Assembly: GCA_022376465.1 (NCBI GenBank)
Contig: JACDTU010000007.1
Coordinates: 558,001 to 622,000, forward strand
Origin: Cubamyces lactineus
Lineage: Eukaryota > Basidiomycota > Agaricomycetes > Polyporales > Polyporaceae
Length of the DNA: 64,000 bases
Direction of reading: 5' to 3'
Shown here: positions 35,043-46,272 of the stretch, piece after piece
Layout of the letters: every line of letters starts with the position of its first letter
How positions within the stretch are numbered: position 1 is the first letter of the stretch
Program-made: the position numbers and the translations under genes
The notes under the pieces: model-generated
Seen by the model: only the letters and a program-made list of their open reading frames with translations
Database searches by the model: none
What the model was told of the DNA's origin: nothing

Positions 35043-38000
35043 CTACCCTGCAGACACCTCAGGTACGAGTCGAGACAACAAGCTTTCCAGCAGCCCTTCC
35101 ATTCTGAGCATTCTGTCGTTAAGTGCTGTGAACTGTCCGGAGAAAGAGGCTACCTTGGACTCCAGTGCGCGAAGCCGTTCTTCGGTCGAGACTGTGACTC
35201 GGTTCGCCTCGCTGGGCTGTGAGTACCTGAGCAGGGAATGCGAAGGCGTGTGTGCACCAGTAGAGAGACCGCCGATCTGCTCGTCGCAATCGGTGCAGAT
35301 GTAGACATTCTCTGGAGGATGTCGCCGCGATTTGTGAGCAATAAATTGCTCGGATTCGAGAGCAGCGTACATTGACTCACCGAGACAATCCACACAGACG
35401 AAGAAAGGGGGCTCCATCTTGGCCGAACATGATACGCACGTCGGCCTGGCATTGGTGACCTTGTTCGCAGAGGCCGCTATCGCTCGTCCACGAGCCTCGT
35501 GTTCCTCCTTCTTGGTGTCGACAGGCGAAGCAGCCGGAGTTTCGGTATCCGCGCTGTCTTTGGCCTGAAGAGCATCACTAGCGCCATCGACGAGCGCTGC
35601 ATCATCGTGCTGGACTGGGTCCTCGCGAGCGTCGTCTGCTGAGAGCTTCGGACGTGCACCCATTCTCTTGGCTTGCTCGTCGAGGCTAGCGATCACCCTC
35701 GTAGTGCTTCCGAAGAGTTTCGGTGTGTCGCGGTAGGGAAACAGGAAAACGCGGACTTTGACCATGTGGTGTGACGGCAGGTGAGTGGAACCGTCGATGT
35801 CAAGCGTCGCGTGCCTGCAACCTGGCTTGTCACAGAAATCGACCGAGGTGTTTTGCGCGAGACTGCAGGGGAGACAGGTGTATCGTGCACCTTCGATTTC
35901 CTGGTCACAGACGTTGCAATAATAGTTCGGTCTACACATGCCCCCGTCAGCTGAAGTTGGCGATAAACAACATAGGCGTCCTGATGAGGCTTACATTTTG
36001 ATGCCAGCCCGGTTTCGCATCTCCAACAAGACGAAACAGCAGCAAGCTTCGTCGTACGTGAACCCACGTTCGAAGATCGCGAGCTCCTTATACTCGTCCG
36101 GACTCAAGGCTTCGTTCTCCTCTCGTGCTATCAGAGTGAGATACTCGTTCCGTCGCGTCAAGTACTCCTTAATGCGAATCCATGACAGCTTCGTGCTTTG
36201 CCGGCGAATCTGCTCGCGAGTCGCGTCAATCGCATACCGCCACAATGCTCGAGTCTTGTTCTCCCTGAACTCCGCAGGGGAAGGCCGAGCGGTCAGGATT
36301 TCCGGCGGGAGCCGGGTGAAGTGGAATTCGTCCTTCAGATCGTCCTCCTTGGTTCCGTAGCGACCGAAAAGCGACCGACCGTCCTCGCTCAGCTGTGCTC
36401 CTAGGTACCGGGGATCGTATCCGCCGCTGAACGTCTGTAAGAAAGTGTACTCCACCGCGCCGTCGTCCTTTGTTGTATGCTGACCAACGATGACGTACGA
36501 GACGCCGCCAGCGGTGATTGATCTAGCCTTGGCGGCGGAAGCGTCTTCAGATGAGTGCAGGAAGAACGTGACCATGGGGTAGCCGGGCCAAGCGTCGCGC
36601 TCCCCAAAGAAACCGTACCATCGACCAAGACTGCGATGGACGGATCGCTGTGAGGATGAATCAATACACAGGGGAGACCAACATACATCGCTTTGAGAGG
36701 ACCAGACACCTCCAAATCACTTTCAAGCAGTACTTCTTCTGGTCGACTGAACAGGCCTTCCGTTGGGGTAGGATAGCCTAGAACATCACCCGGCTCAGGA
36801 AGATCTTTCTCGACTTCATCGGGACGGAATTCTATCGTGGTGAATGAGCCGTTCACGAGCGACTTGAGTGACCAAAGCTGGTCCTGGTCACGAATGAAGT
36901 TATACTGTCTCATCATCGTCAGCTTTCTACCTTCGCTCGGTAGACAATGCGAGACGAGCTCACTAGTCCGTATGCAAACGTTTTGAATTGCTTGTCTGGA
37001 TCGAGGTTTCGTTGTTTGAACAAGGCTACAAATGGTCGTCAGTTCTCGTTTCGCTACTCCAATTGACTCCCGGAACATACATTCAAGATAGCCCACACGA
37101 GCCGTCACCATGTCCATGATATAGAAGATGCCGCCCGCTGCGTAGAAGAGTTCGCCACGATTTATCACAACTCGGCGATAGGAAAGGCGCATGATGTCCA
37201 GATGCCGACGGACTAAGAGATACAAAAGCGGAAATATGAACTGCAATCGCCCATAGGGTGAGCGTTCGTTGGCTCTGCAAAGATTGAGATTCCACTCACT
37301 TGTTCGGCTCTACCTGGTCCCGTGATCAGATACAGCGTTTCGACCGCGTCGATGTAGTAATTTACGCCTTTGAGCGCATCGTCCAGCCGCCTCTCCTCGG
37401 CCAAGACATAGCTCTCGAAGCGAGACCAGAGCTCATCTTCTATCGCAGAAGCAGACATTGACGCCGCGAGAGTTATGACCGGTTTCCAGATATCCAAGAG
37501 GTACCTCACAACGAAGCTGCGGTTTTCGGCGCGAACATGAGGTTCGAGAGCGAACATTTCGGCGAAGCAGTTGTCTATCTTGGCGATGTAGTATGTGCAC
37601 GATATTTGCCATCCTATAATCATGGCAATTGGGTTAGCGGTTGTATATTTTATGAAGTCGTTCAGCTACCTTGCGCCCAGTAAGCGAGCCAGTGAACAAC
37701 GCTGACAACGAACAGCTGAGTACGACGTTTGGAGTCCGCAAGCATCGATCAACTTACCTCCACCCCTGAGGACGAGAGGCCGTAAACTGGTTCACCTCCG
37801 AGATGGTGATAAAGCCCGATGCGTCTTCATCGAATGCTTCTACCAGGGCCGAGATGTACTCGACATCTAAGTACTTCAGAGCCCAGTGGTCTTCAGCGCT
37901 CACGCGAGGAGCGTGTCCCGTATCTCCCGATGCCGAGACAAATTCCTGGGAGTAATAGTCACGAAGCGCGAGCACAAAGTGACGAGCCTTGGCATGACCT

Positions 38001-39471
38001 CGCCAGCGCTACTCACGAGGGCGAGTCAGCAAGTATTCCGAGTGCATCGACTACACGATCCCCTTACCATGTCCTTCCACAGCTCATGGATGTCCTACAT
38101 ATTGACCTCGTTAGTGATCGACGGACAACGTCGTGTGACTGAGCAGTCCACACTCACCGTATCTCTGATCTTGTCATGCGGCCCCGAGAGCACAGAATCA
38201 ATGACACGGTCGCCTTCGTGGCGGACAATACCTTGCATCTCCTCGACGATCTTCTTCCGTTGTACGTCGAACTTCCGTTCGAACGTCTCCAAGTTCTTCT
38301 GCATCGCGACGTCGGCGCTCTCGAAGAGCTCCTCCTTCAGCTCTTTGAGACTTCCCTCTGGATCTTTGTTGGAACGCAAATCTGCGTGAGCGTCCGCACG
38401 CTTCGTTCCCCCAACTTCAGACGACGGTTTGTACTTGGCAAGCGCTGTCAACACGTCGTTCTCCTTCATCACTGCATCTGGACCTCCTCTGCTGTTGATC
38501 AACTCGCCGAGCTGTTGTTGGTCCGGCGGCACAAGCGCCGTGAAGAACTCTAGGACGAGATTGAGCTTCGTGTTGACGGAGTCCAGCTTGCGATTCGCGT
38601 CGTCGACGCCTTTCCCGACGTGTATCTCCAGAGCGAACGTGAACGCTTTGCGACGATCGGTGAAGAGGGTCAGGAATCCCTTGAACTTGTCGTCCCATGA
38701 CGAGCTCTTGAGGACCTTGACGAGCAGTTTCTTCTTCGCATAGGTATCGCATGCGTTTGCGCAGGTTTTGATATCATCTGCGGTGCGCTTCACGAGTTCC
38801 TGCAAGCGCGCCTTGATCGTCGTCCCATCTGGACCTGGCTCTTCTTCGTCTTTGATGGTACGAAGTCTGAATGAACACCCGCGGTCAGCGTATATACCGC
38901 GTTCAGCAATCACCAGCACGCACTGTATCAGGACCTCCATCATATCCTTCATCTCTACGAAGAGCAATGTGATCTTCTTCTCATTATCCCGGCGCTTGAG
39001 GTCGAGCTCCACAATGACCTTGAAGGCTTCGACCGCGACTTCATTGGCGAGGTTAGCGTATCGTTGATGCACCATATATATCAAAACTTACTCTTGATGA
39101 AAGGATGAATATTGGCGACCTCGTCAAGGGCTTTTAGTACACCGGGAAGGCCTTCGACCAGCGTGTTCATCCCGTCTCGAATCTTCTTCATCGCGTCAGA
39201 CTCGTAGGCAGGCTGCACAGCGGCCAAAATATTCTGTGCAGTCGTCGCCCTGGCTTGCATTGCGTTGTAAAGGTCATCTGTGACGCGTCAGCCTGAGAGA
39301 TAAGCCAGAGTATTGTGTGAACGTACCTGCTTTGTTGACTAGGCCGACTGACATCGGGATTGGTGCCTTGCTCACGCGCAAGTGGGCGGTTTGCAATTGC
39401 TGGTACGCATCGTCCAGCTTTTGGGATATCTGGATATCCTCATCTGGGGTTGTCATGTTACTACGATCCAA
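35043..39471 (-). CDS. EF-hand / ZZ-type zinc finger multidomain protein, paralog 2
   Basis: Same architecture as the copy at 13184-17737. Read leftward from ATG 39471 (MDRSNMTTPDEDIQ; an in-frame ATG at 39456 is equally possible). The helical N-terminal region includes LDEVANIHPFI, VIVELDLKRRDNEKKI, PGPDGTTIKARL and RRKAFTFALEIH, at about 39160-38160. KARHFVLALRDYY leads to the EF-hand loop DEDASGFITISE near 37800-37840, again canonical. The middle region has YVLAEERRLDDAL and TLYLITGPGR. The beta-rich part and the KTRALWRYAIDATREQIRR helix lie at about 36575-36100. The first ZZ-like finger (CNVCDQEIEGARYTCLPC, DFCDKPGC) is at about 35930-35815, the second (CVSCSAKMEPPFFVCVDC, VYICTDCD) at about 35440-35290. 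The C-terminal coiled coil ends RLVPEVSAG. No stop or frameshift interrupts it, so it looks functional. The linker between the fingers is shorter and less acidic than in paralog 1. Confidence 0.87.
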
Positions 39472-40392
39472 GGCGATTGGCCGCCGGCGGAGGTTGAGTA
39501 AGCCTCAGTCGTATATAAGAAGAGCGTAGAACGAAACTCACAAGTGTAAATCAGTATTTACGATGGGTGCGCTCAGACTGTGACCCGGAGGACTTGGGGT
39601 GATGTCCTTGACAGATGTGTGTTGAGCCACCGCTAGCTATATCTACGTCGTTAAGACGCCGTCGAAGTGCTGTTGATGGCTCGAATTTCAAACAGTGGTC
39701 CTCTACGCTTCTCACATAGACGCGGAGCGATGCACCAGTAACCGCGAAGTAAAAGGGCCGCTGATCACAAGTGGACCAAGGCCGCAAGCTGTGACCTCGA
39801 ATCACCGCTTTGGGAGCGTAGATGATCGATGTGTCCTAGCAGGCCGTAATCAGCGGTATCAGTCCAAGTCGCCTGGTGCACATGGTCACATGGTGCATGA
39901 GTTCGGCCGCACCGCAACAAGGGCCTTGGCGCCACTGAAAGTGAAGAAAAGCGATGCTGTCTGATGGATATTGTAGCCACAATCTAAGTCGTACCAAGGA
40001 CAATCAGCACTAGTAAGCAGACGTGCACTATACAAATCCTGTGAGCTGACATTACCTTGCGACCTTGCCCCAAATTGAAAAAAGGGACTAGTGGCCATGG
40101 GGTGGGGGAGGGGGGGAGGGGGGAGGGACGCTTACGGTCTCATTCCAAGAAGACCCAACGACAGAGAGCTTGCCTGGAGATTAGACCCACTCATGCCACG
40201 ATGGTCAAGCAGACCTTGAATCTACACGTGTGATTCGTCCTACCTAGAACGTATGATACTAGATGGCGGTGTCAATGAAAGTGCCGGCGCTGGTACTAAC
40301 ATTAACAATTGCCAAAGCTAGATTATTGAAGCATGCTTGAGCCTTGCCTGAGCTGCTTCTGTCTATCAGCGCGCACTGAACCAGTTTCCCAA
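39472..40392. promoter_or_regulatory. Upstream region of paralog 2 and of the tRNA gene
   Basis: About 920 bases. On the minus strand a TTATATAC element near 39511-39518 lies some 45 bases upstream of the paralog 2 ATG. A G-rich tract at 40099-40127 has five runs of three or more G separated by single bases and could form a G-quadruplex. I saw no supported gene. Confidence 0.45.
40099..40127 (+). repeat. G-rich tract, potential G-quadruplex
   Basis: Five runs of 3-7 guanines separated by single T or A bases on the plus strand satisfy the usual G-quadruplex pattern. It lies about 265 bases upstream of the tRNA-Ser gene. Any function is unknown. Confidence 0.7.
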
Positions 40393-40486
40393 GTCACTTT
40401 GCCGGAGTGGTTAACGGGATCGCCTGCTATCATTAGCTGTCAGCGGTTGGGCTTTGCCCGCGAGTGTTCGAATCGCTCAGGTGACG
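40393..40486 (+). tRNA. tRNA-Ser(GCU) with a 12-base intron
   Basis: The acceptor stem GTCACTT (40393-40399) pairs with AGGTGAC (40479-40485), with one G-T pair, and the discriminator is G. A D-arm follows with the loop GAGTGGTTAA between CCG and CGG. The anticodon stem ATCGC pairs with GCGGT once a 12-base intron after position 37 is removed, giving the loop CTGCTAA with anticodon GCT. A long variable arm (TGGGC, TTT, GCCCG) is typical of serine tRNAs. The T-arm is GAGTG-TTCGAAT-CGCTC. A run of five T (40488-40492) right after it is a polymerase III terminator. It should decode AGC/AGU codons. The gene ends only 135 bases before the dynamitin start codon. Confidence 0.93.
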
Positions 40487-40621
40487 CTTTTTGTCTCCAT
40501 TACCCCGCACAGACCTTCACGTGTGCCGCGCGTCGAGTTCAGAGACGCGCTTCTACGCGGCTCTACCTTGCCCTTGTACCTCACCACTCTTGCGCAAATC
40601 CGTCTTTTTGGCGACTCTATT

Positions 40622-42172
40622 ATGAGTGCTAACAAATATGCAAATCTACCCGACATAGTGAGTCTCTTGCACCGTGTTCAGATGGTCCATGCGCCAATCA
40701 AATTGTATAGGACACAGCGCCCGATGTCTATGAGACCGAAGATGTCTTCCCAACGGCCCAAGATAGCGTCTGTCATATTCCTTATAGCGCCTTGAAGGAT
40801 ACTCACGCGTCTCGGTAGAAAGGCGACTCGAGTGATGACGAAGCGAACGCTCCTGCGCGTAGTCATGGCCGCGGCAAGGCGGGAGAGATACCTGGGCGTG
40901 AGGAACTGGATGCGACCAGTGTAGACCCTGAAGAGGCATCGAAGAGGTTCAAGAAGGCGGAGAAGAGTAAGTAATTACGAATGTCTTCCTGTTCTGTACT
41001 GATACCCTTGCTTGACCAGAGCATCACCGTCCAAAGGTTCAATACGTCTATCCTCCTTCGCCCTCACCCGACGAAGAGTCTCGATCAGCGTCTCCTACCC
41101 ACTCTTCCATCCCTCTATCAACCAGGCTCCGGCTCCTTCAGGCTGAAGTAGCAGCCCTTGAAGTGGAGCTCTCAGATCCTACAAACCCTCTCCTTCGGAA
41201 GGAGAAGGAGGCTGGGCACGCTGACCCAGGGGAACTCATTCGCGGAATGGTAGACGTGAAACGCCGCATCGAGAAGATCAGTAAGGCACGGGAAGGGAGG
41301 GGCAAGCTCGTCAGCGTTGTCTTGGGAGAGTCCGACACGGAAGATGTAGTTCATGAAGTGAAGCCTCTACAGGAGGTGTCAAAGAAGGAGGAATCTACCA
41401 AGGGAGAACAGCCTGTGACTGGGCCCGCCGGCGGAAAGGGGAAGACGCCGGAGGTCAGAGACATCGCAGAGATGGATAGGCGTGTTGGCGAGCTTGAGAA
41501 GCTGGTGGGGTCGTCGAGTGCAACACTGGATGAGGTATGACGCTCACTCTATCTCCTATAGTTTTTGCCACTCATGATATAATCTGGCAGCTATCACCCT
41601 TACCGCCACCCCTTCTGCCTCTCTTGACACGCCTCAACGCCCAGCTTGCGCTGCTCACTCAACCGCGGCACATCGACTCCATCTCCCGTCGCATCAAGCT
41701 TCTGAATGCAGAGCTCGAGCGCACGTCAAGCACCTCCAATCAGGCTCACAACGCGTCGCAACGTCGCGGTGCGCATCATCCTCCAGGACATACAGGCTCC
41801 GTCTCCTCTCCATCCTCAGCTGCACCACCGGCAACTCCGACTGCCTCCTCTGTAGCGCTGCAGGAGCAGCTCGCGCCTGTGCTGACGCGACTCGCGCCGT
41901 TGCTCCCCCATATTCCTCACATTCTCACTCGACTGCGCACGCTCTCCACCTTGCACACCTCCGCCGCAGGTTTCCAGAAGACGCTTGAGGGCCTCGAAGA
42001 GGAACAACGACGCGTGCGAGCCGCACTTGAGGAGCTCCAGCGTGCAGTAGACGGCGTAGAGAAGAGTCTTGCCGACAATGAGAAGCTCGTCAAAGGCAAT
42101 GTGCGCGAGCTCGAAGATCGGATCGAGGACGTTGGGAGGAGGATGGATGATCTGAAGACGAGTGCGAGCTAG
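40622..42172 (+). CDS. Dynamitin, dynactin subunit 2 (p50 / Jnm1 type)
   Basis: Exons 40622-40657, 40711-40767, 40819-40966, 41020-41534 and 41591-42172 total 1338 bases and 445 residues, within the usual range. Dynamitin is a shoulder subunit of dynactin, the cofactor that links cytoplasmic dynein to cargo for movement along microtubules. The N-terminus is diagnostic: MSANKYANLPDI joined across intron 1 to DTAPDVYETEDVF. A short acidic and charged stretch follows, then KVQYVYPP, a long coiled coil beginning LSTRLRLLQAEVAALEVEL, the DIAEMDRRVGELEKLVGSS segment, PRHIDSISRRIKLLNAELE, and a C-terminal coiled coil (LEGLEEEQRRVRAALEELQRAVDGVEKSLADNEKLVKGNVRELEDRIEDV). The ATG used gives the conserved start. 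The tRNA gene sits inside what must be its promoter. Confidence 0.93.
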
Positions 42173-42459
42173 AGACGACCTTCGGGAGTATGGCAATGTC
42201 CCGGAGTGATTATACCATGGCTCATGTACGCTTTACGTGAAGTCTGACCTTATCAGGTATAGGGCGTTGCTGTGATACCCTTGCAATCTATGCGATGACT
42301 TTGGGCGACGATCGCGGGCTCTCAAGGGCGTTCGAGCTGGTGTCGACAGTCGCGCGCTAATTGATACATATAATCTGAGGCGGTGCGCAAGGCCGTGCCC
42401 AGGTCATGCGTAGGGCAGATTCGCCAAGTGTACGACATCCCGAATCACTGATACTGATA

Positions 42460-44614
42460 ATGTCGCCGATAAATATAAGGACCAGCACCTTCCAGGCCCG
42501 AGAGACGATCTGCACAATCGTTCAAACTAGTTGTGCTCGCCATGACAGCGCCATTCCGTTTCTTCGACCTTCCCGGGAACTACAAGTCCAAATCCTCGGG
42601 CATCTCGACGTTCGAGGTATACTGACTTGCAGGAAGGTCCTGTCTATTCTTCGTAACCGTACCATGGAACCAACACTCAGCCCCCTGTAGACGAACTCGA
42701 ATCTGGCCTCCACGATCGACTGCGATGTCGGACTACAATACAAGCTCGAGCTCGAGATTGCAGGCATGATCGACGGTCCTCCTGGCGGAGAAGGGAGTTC
42801 TGTCTCTCAACGTCTGAGCGCCCTCCGCGCTTTCCGAAAAGCTTGGGTGTGCGGTGAACATCCCGTGCACGAGGTTCCAATCGCTCACGAGAACTCCTTC
42901 AACATGACGTACTACGAACCCCCAGCCATGGCCACATTGATGGCCTACATCGAATGGCATCAGCGGGAGGGCACCCTCAAAGTCTATCGACCTCCAGGTA
43001 CCTTCTGCGGGCTGGCCTCACGCGAGGACGCGTTTGAGGGCTTGAGCTTGTGCCATGTGCAGCAAGGCATCCCCAATACCGGTCTGAAAGGCTATCAAAT
43101 CGACGTAGCCCAAAATCTGCTTGTGTATTGGTATGGGGTTTTAGACCGGGGCCCTATCTTGTGAGTCTCTCGATGACAGCGTCGTCACAGTAGGCTGCCT
43201 TGCTGATATGTTTGATGTCTACAGGACGCCGCTAGCCTTTCAGAGGGCGCCCTTCCGCCCGACGCTTGGGTTCCATGCTCTCAAGCCCACATTACAGCGC
43301 CATCCTTGCGCAACTCGTCCGACCATCACCTCATGCTTCGAAACGGCCCTGATGCACTTTCCTTATGTCAGGATCCAAGTTCTGCGGGACCTAGTGGGGT
43401 GGAACATGCACAGTGGTGACGGACAGAAGACAGACGCGCTCGTTATCAACTGGAAAACAGGTGTGATTGTCTGGGTAAGCACGCCTGTCTTCGCCCACGA
43501 TATATGTCAGAGATGAATGGCTTTCAAACAGCACCTCCATGCTGATATCCAGACGCTGCATGTCAAGCTTATCTCTCAAACCCAAGTGGTCCTCGTACGA
43601 TGCGATGATCCGTCACTCCATCTCTTCAGCATGAACTTCGCGGCTGCAACAGACAGCCCAAACCTGACCTTGGATGATGCACAGTGCACCCTTCGTTTCC
43701 CTAGCTGCTGGGACCGCGTGGCGAGGTTGCAGATGTGGAGCGACATAGGCTTCCCCACGGCCTATCCAAGCGGCACCCAGTACTTCTTCAAGCACGATCC
43801 GGAGGCCACGCTATTGGTACTGAACTTCTGCGTGGAGCATGCCGTGAACTACGTCGAAGAGGACTCGGAAACCGTGGACGATGATGAAGCCGACCCAGAA
43901 GATCACACGGTGTCCGAGCGTTTGCTGCTCCTGATCCCTATTACGACGCTTCAGCCGTTCCATTCCGAGTCACTTGCCAGCTCTCGAACGGACTACCGGA
44001 CTGCTTCTAGTGTCTCCCCTAGTCCTGCTGACGAGCTACTGGGGCGAAACCGCACAGTACCTTGGGAGAAATGGGGAACTCATGGCACACGCATGCTTTA
44101 CATCTCTAGAACGGCCGCTACTGAACCTCACATATTTGCGCCATCCTCCGTACTCGGAAGTTGCATCTCTTCCACCCGTTATGATCCCTCCCAAGAGTCA
44201 TATGTAGTCAATGTGTACGAGGCACGTCCACTCGTGAACATGACTCTCCCCTCGCCCAACGACATCAGGTCAGGGGTCAGATCCGAGAGTTGTGTAGGCG
44301 ACACTGCTACCGACGATCCGGCTCTGCCTTCAGACGAGACGCCCGATCCGACCACCAATGACTACGTTGATCGCAAGACAGGTCATAGTCACATACATAC
44401 GACTTATCCATACAGGTGCACGACGCGGATCATCAACTTGAAGCCTCACGAAAGGAGGGATCAGCCGTTCCTGCACAACGACGCGAACAATATCTTGCTA
44501 ACCCACGACGGGTTGGTCCGAATGGTGATCAAGGTATGCTTGCGATGAACGAACTGTCGCCTTCCTAGCGATTTACTAATGTGACGAACATACCCATTGA
44601 AGCCCCGATTCTGA
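42460..44614 (+). CDS. F-box protein, Agaricomycete type
   Basis: Exons 42460-42636, 42691-43160, 43225-43474, 43532-44533 and 44603-44614 give 1911 bases and 636 residues. The F-box is LRPSRELQVQILGHLDVRGILTCRKV-like at about residues 30-60, the part that docks on Skp1 in SCF ubiquitin ligases. After intron 1 the characteristic block LQYKLELEIAGMIDGPPGG follows, then a predicted beta-propeller-like region (YQIDVAQNLLVYWYG; DLVGWNMHSGD; ALVINWKTGVIVW). The acidic stretch EEDSETVDDDEADPED lies near residue 420. The start could also be the in-frame ATG at 42406. The stop is taken after a final 4-codon exon (PRF then TGA) because the intron 44534-44602 has a good branch point; without splicing the frame would end at 44548. 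The substrate is unknown. Such F-box families are greatly expanded in mushrooms. Confidence 0.82.
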
Positions 44615-44935
44615 GTTTCACTGACGGAGGCTTGCGCAATAGTCGTTCCTCTTCACAAGTTCACTGTTCGATATCTATGTACTTACCCAGGGTCTTCGCC
44701 GCAAAGCATTGGAGTATATTGAACGTAACGACTCGTGACGTTTCGAATTTCCACACGCCCACACACCTACGCCCACACACACCTATTACACGCATAACGC
44801 TAGTAAGTACCCACGACCAGAACCATGTCACCGAAACCAACATCATATATGAATCGTGACAGAATGATCATCGATAAACCAAGAAAGCCCACGAAATAAC
44901 GATACACTGCGTTTCCGTTTTGCGGACGTGGCGGC
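44615..44935. other. Intergenic region between convergent genes
   Basis: About 320 bases between the F-box gene and the surface protein gene on the other strand, so two 3' UTRs. It contains a CCCACACA-rich stretch at about 44755-44792 that looks like a short CA-type repeat. No gene was seen. Confidence 0.5.
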
Positions 44936-46272
44936 CTACTGGTCGAGACGAGGAGCGTACGACGGAGGTCTGCTATGGCCCGCGATACTGGACGCCGCCT
45001 CATCGATCGCCTCAGGTGTGGTGACGTTCCGCATCACGGTACCAGCACTAGGCTCTGCCGTCCGGTCCTTTCTCGTGTATGGCGGACTCGCCGACGTTCC
45101 GAACGACGCAGCCCCACCGGTAGTGTCCGTCGAAGCCTCCCGGGAGTGCATGCCAGGGGCGGGCACGGCGCCGCCGTCCGGCTGGCTCGGCTGCACCATG
45201 GGTCGTGGCCCTGAGTCCAGGGATGGCATGGAGGCCATCCGAGAGTGCAGCGATGGCATGCCAGACGTGGCACCGGGGCCGGAGGTCGTCGTTACAGTTA
45301 CTGGGTGACTGCTTGTCGACATGGGAAGGGAAGTCGCTGAGGTGACAGTGCCCGAGGTCAGCCCCATTGTAGATGTGCCAGTGAATCGTGTACTCGGTCT
45401 ACCGCCGATCACTAGGATACGGTGAAAGAGAAGAGATCAGCATCGAACGGCGAAATACTGCGCAATGTCAAGATACGTACATCCCACGGTTGACTCGCGT
45501 CGGCTTTGCCTGCGTCGCAGGAATAGGACAGCGGCGAAGATTGCGAGCAAGATGACAACCACCGCTGCGGCGATGGACCCGCCGATTATAGCTCCAGTGT
45601 TCTGGGAGTTGCCCGAGACAAAATCCGTCACAGTGGGCCCGGGCAGAGATGTGCCGGACGGTGATGGCACGCTTGCGCTCGTCGCAGGACCTGATGATCC
45701 CTGGGTGGTAGCACTAGACAAATCCCATGAGTGTAAGGCCGGTGCGATGCAATAGGGCGAGGATACTGCGTACTGGGACGGCTGTATCGAACCGGTAATG
45801 TTTGCAGAATTGTACTGGAAGGAATCTATCCAGAGCGTATTCGGCGAATTGCTGTCCACTGTGACCTTGAGGGTGTGCTGACCAAAAGGTAAAGTCGGCG
45901 ACGCAAAAAGCGTCACCCCACAGGAAAGCGTTGAGAAGCTCGATGCGAGGGCATCGTTGTTCGTGGGGTCATAACCTTGACCATCAACAGCATACGTCGC
46001 TAATGCTATCCCATACACAGAAGCTTCACCAACACATCCGGTAACAATTACCGACATTCCTACGAAACTGTGCTTTAGTAGGATGTATCCTGCAAACACA
46101 ATATACGGAACTCACCTGTGAATGTCAGAGAAGCACTTAAGCCTTGCTCCACTGCCCTGTGTAAAGTGCCATCGAAAGCGCTCGAGCTCTGATTGAGGCC
46201 CCAGCCAGCAGAATATTGGATCCTCGGGTCCCGATCGTCAAGGATGACGGTGTCGTTGTTTGACCCACCCAT
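44936..46272 (-). CDS. Single-pass membrane surface protein with beta-sandwich ectodomain
   Basis: Read leftward from ATG 46272 (MGGSNNDTVILDDRDPRIQYSAGWG), which matches the usual opening of a large Agaricomycete family of unknown function. An intron joins LTFT to GMSVIVTGCVGEAS. The extracellular part resembles a carbohydrate-binding-like beta-sandwich (FGQHTLKVTVDSN, LWIDSFQYNS), followed by a Ser/Thr/Pro-rich stalk, a membrane helix IGGSIAAAVVVILLAIFAAVLFL and a basic stop-transfer RRRQSRRES near 45500. After another intron the cytoplasmic tail is long and disordered (Ser/Thr/Pro-rich, with GTSTMGLTSG and PPSYAPRLDQ at the end). No cleavable signal peptide is visible; the transmembrane helix may serve as anchor. 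An upstream in-frame ATG at 46347 exists. The role is unknown. Confidence 0.82.
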
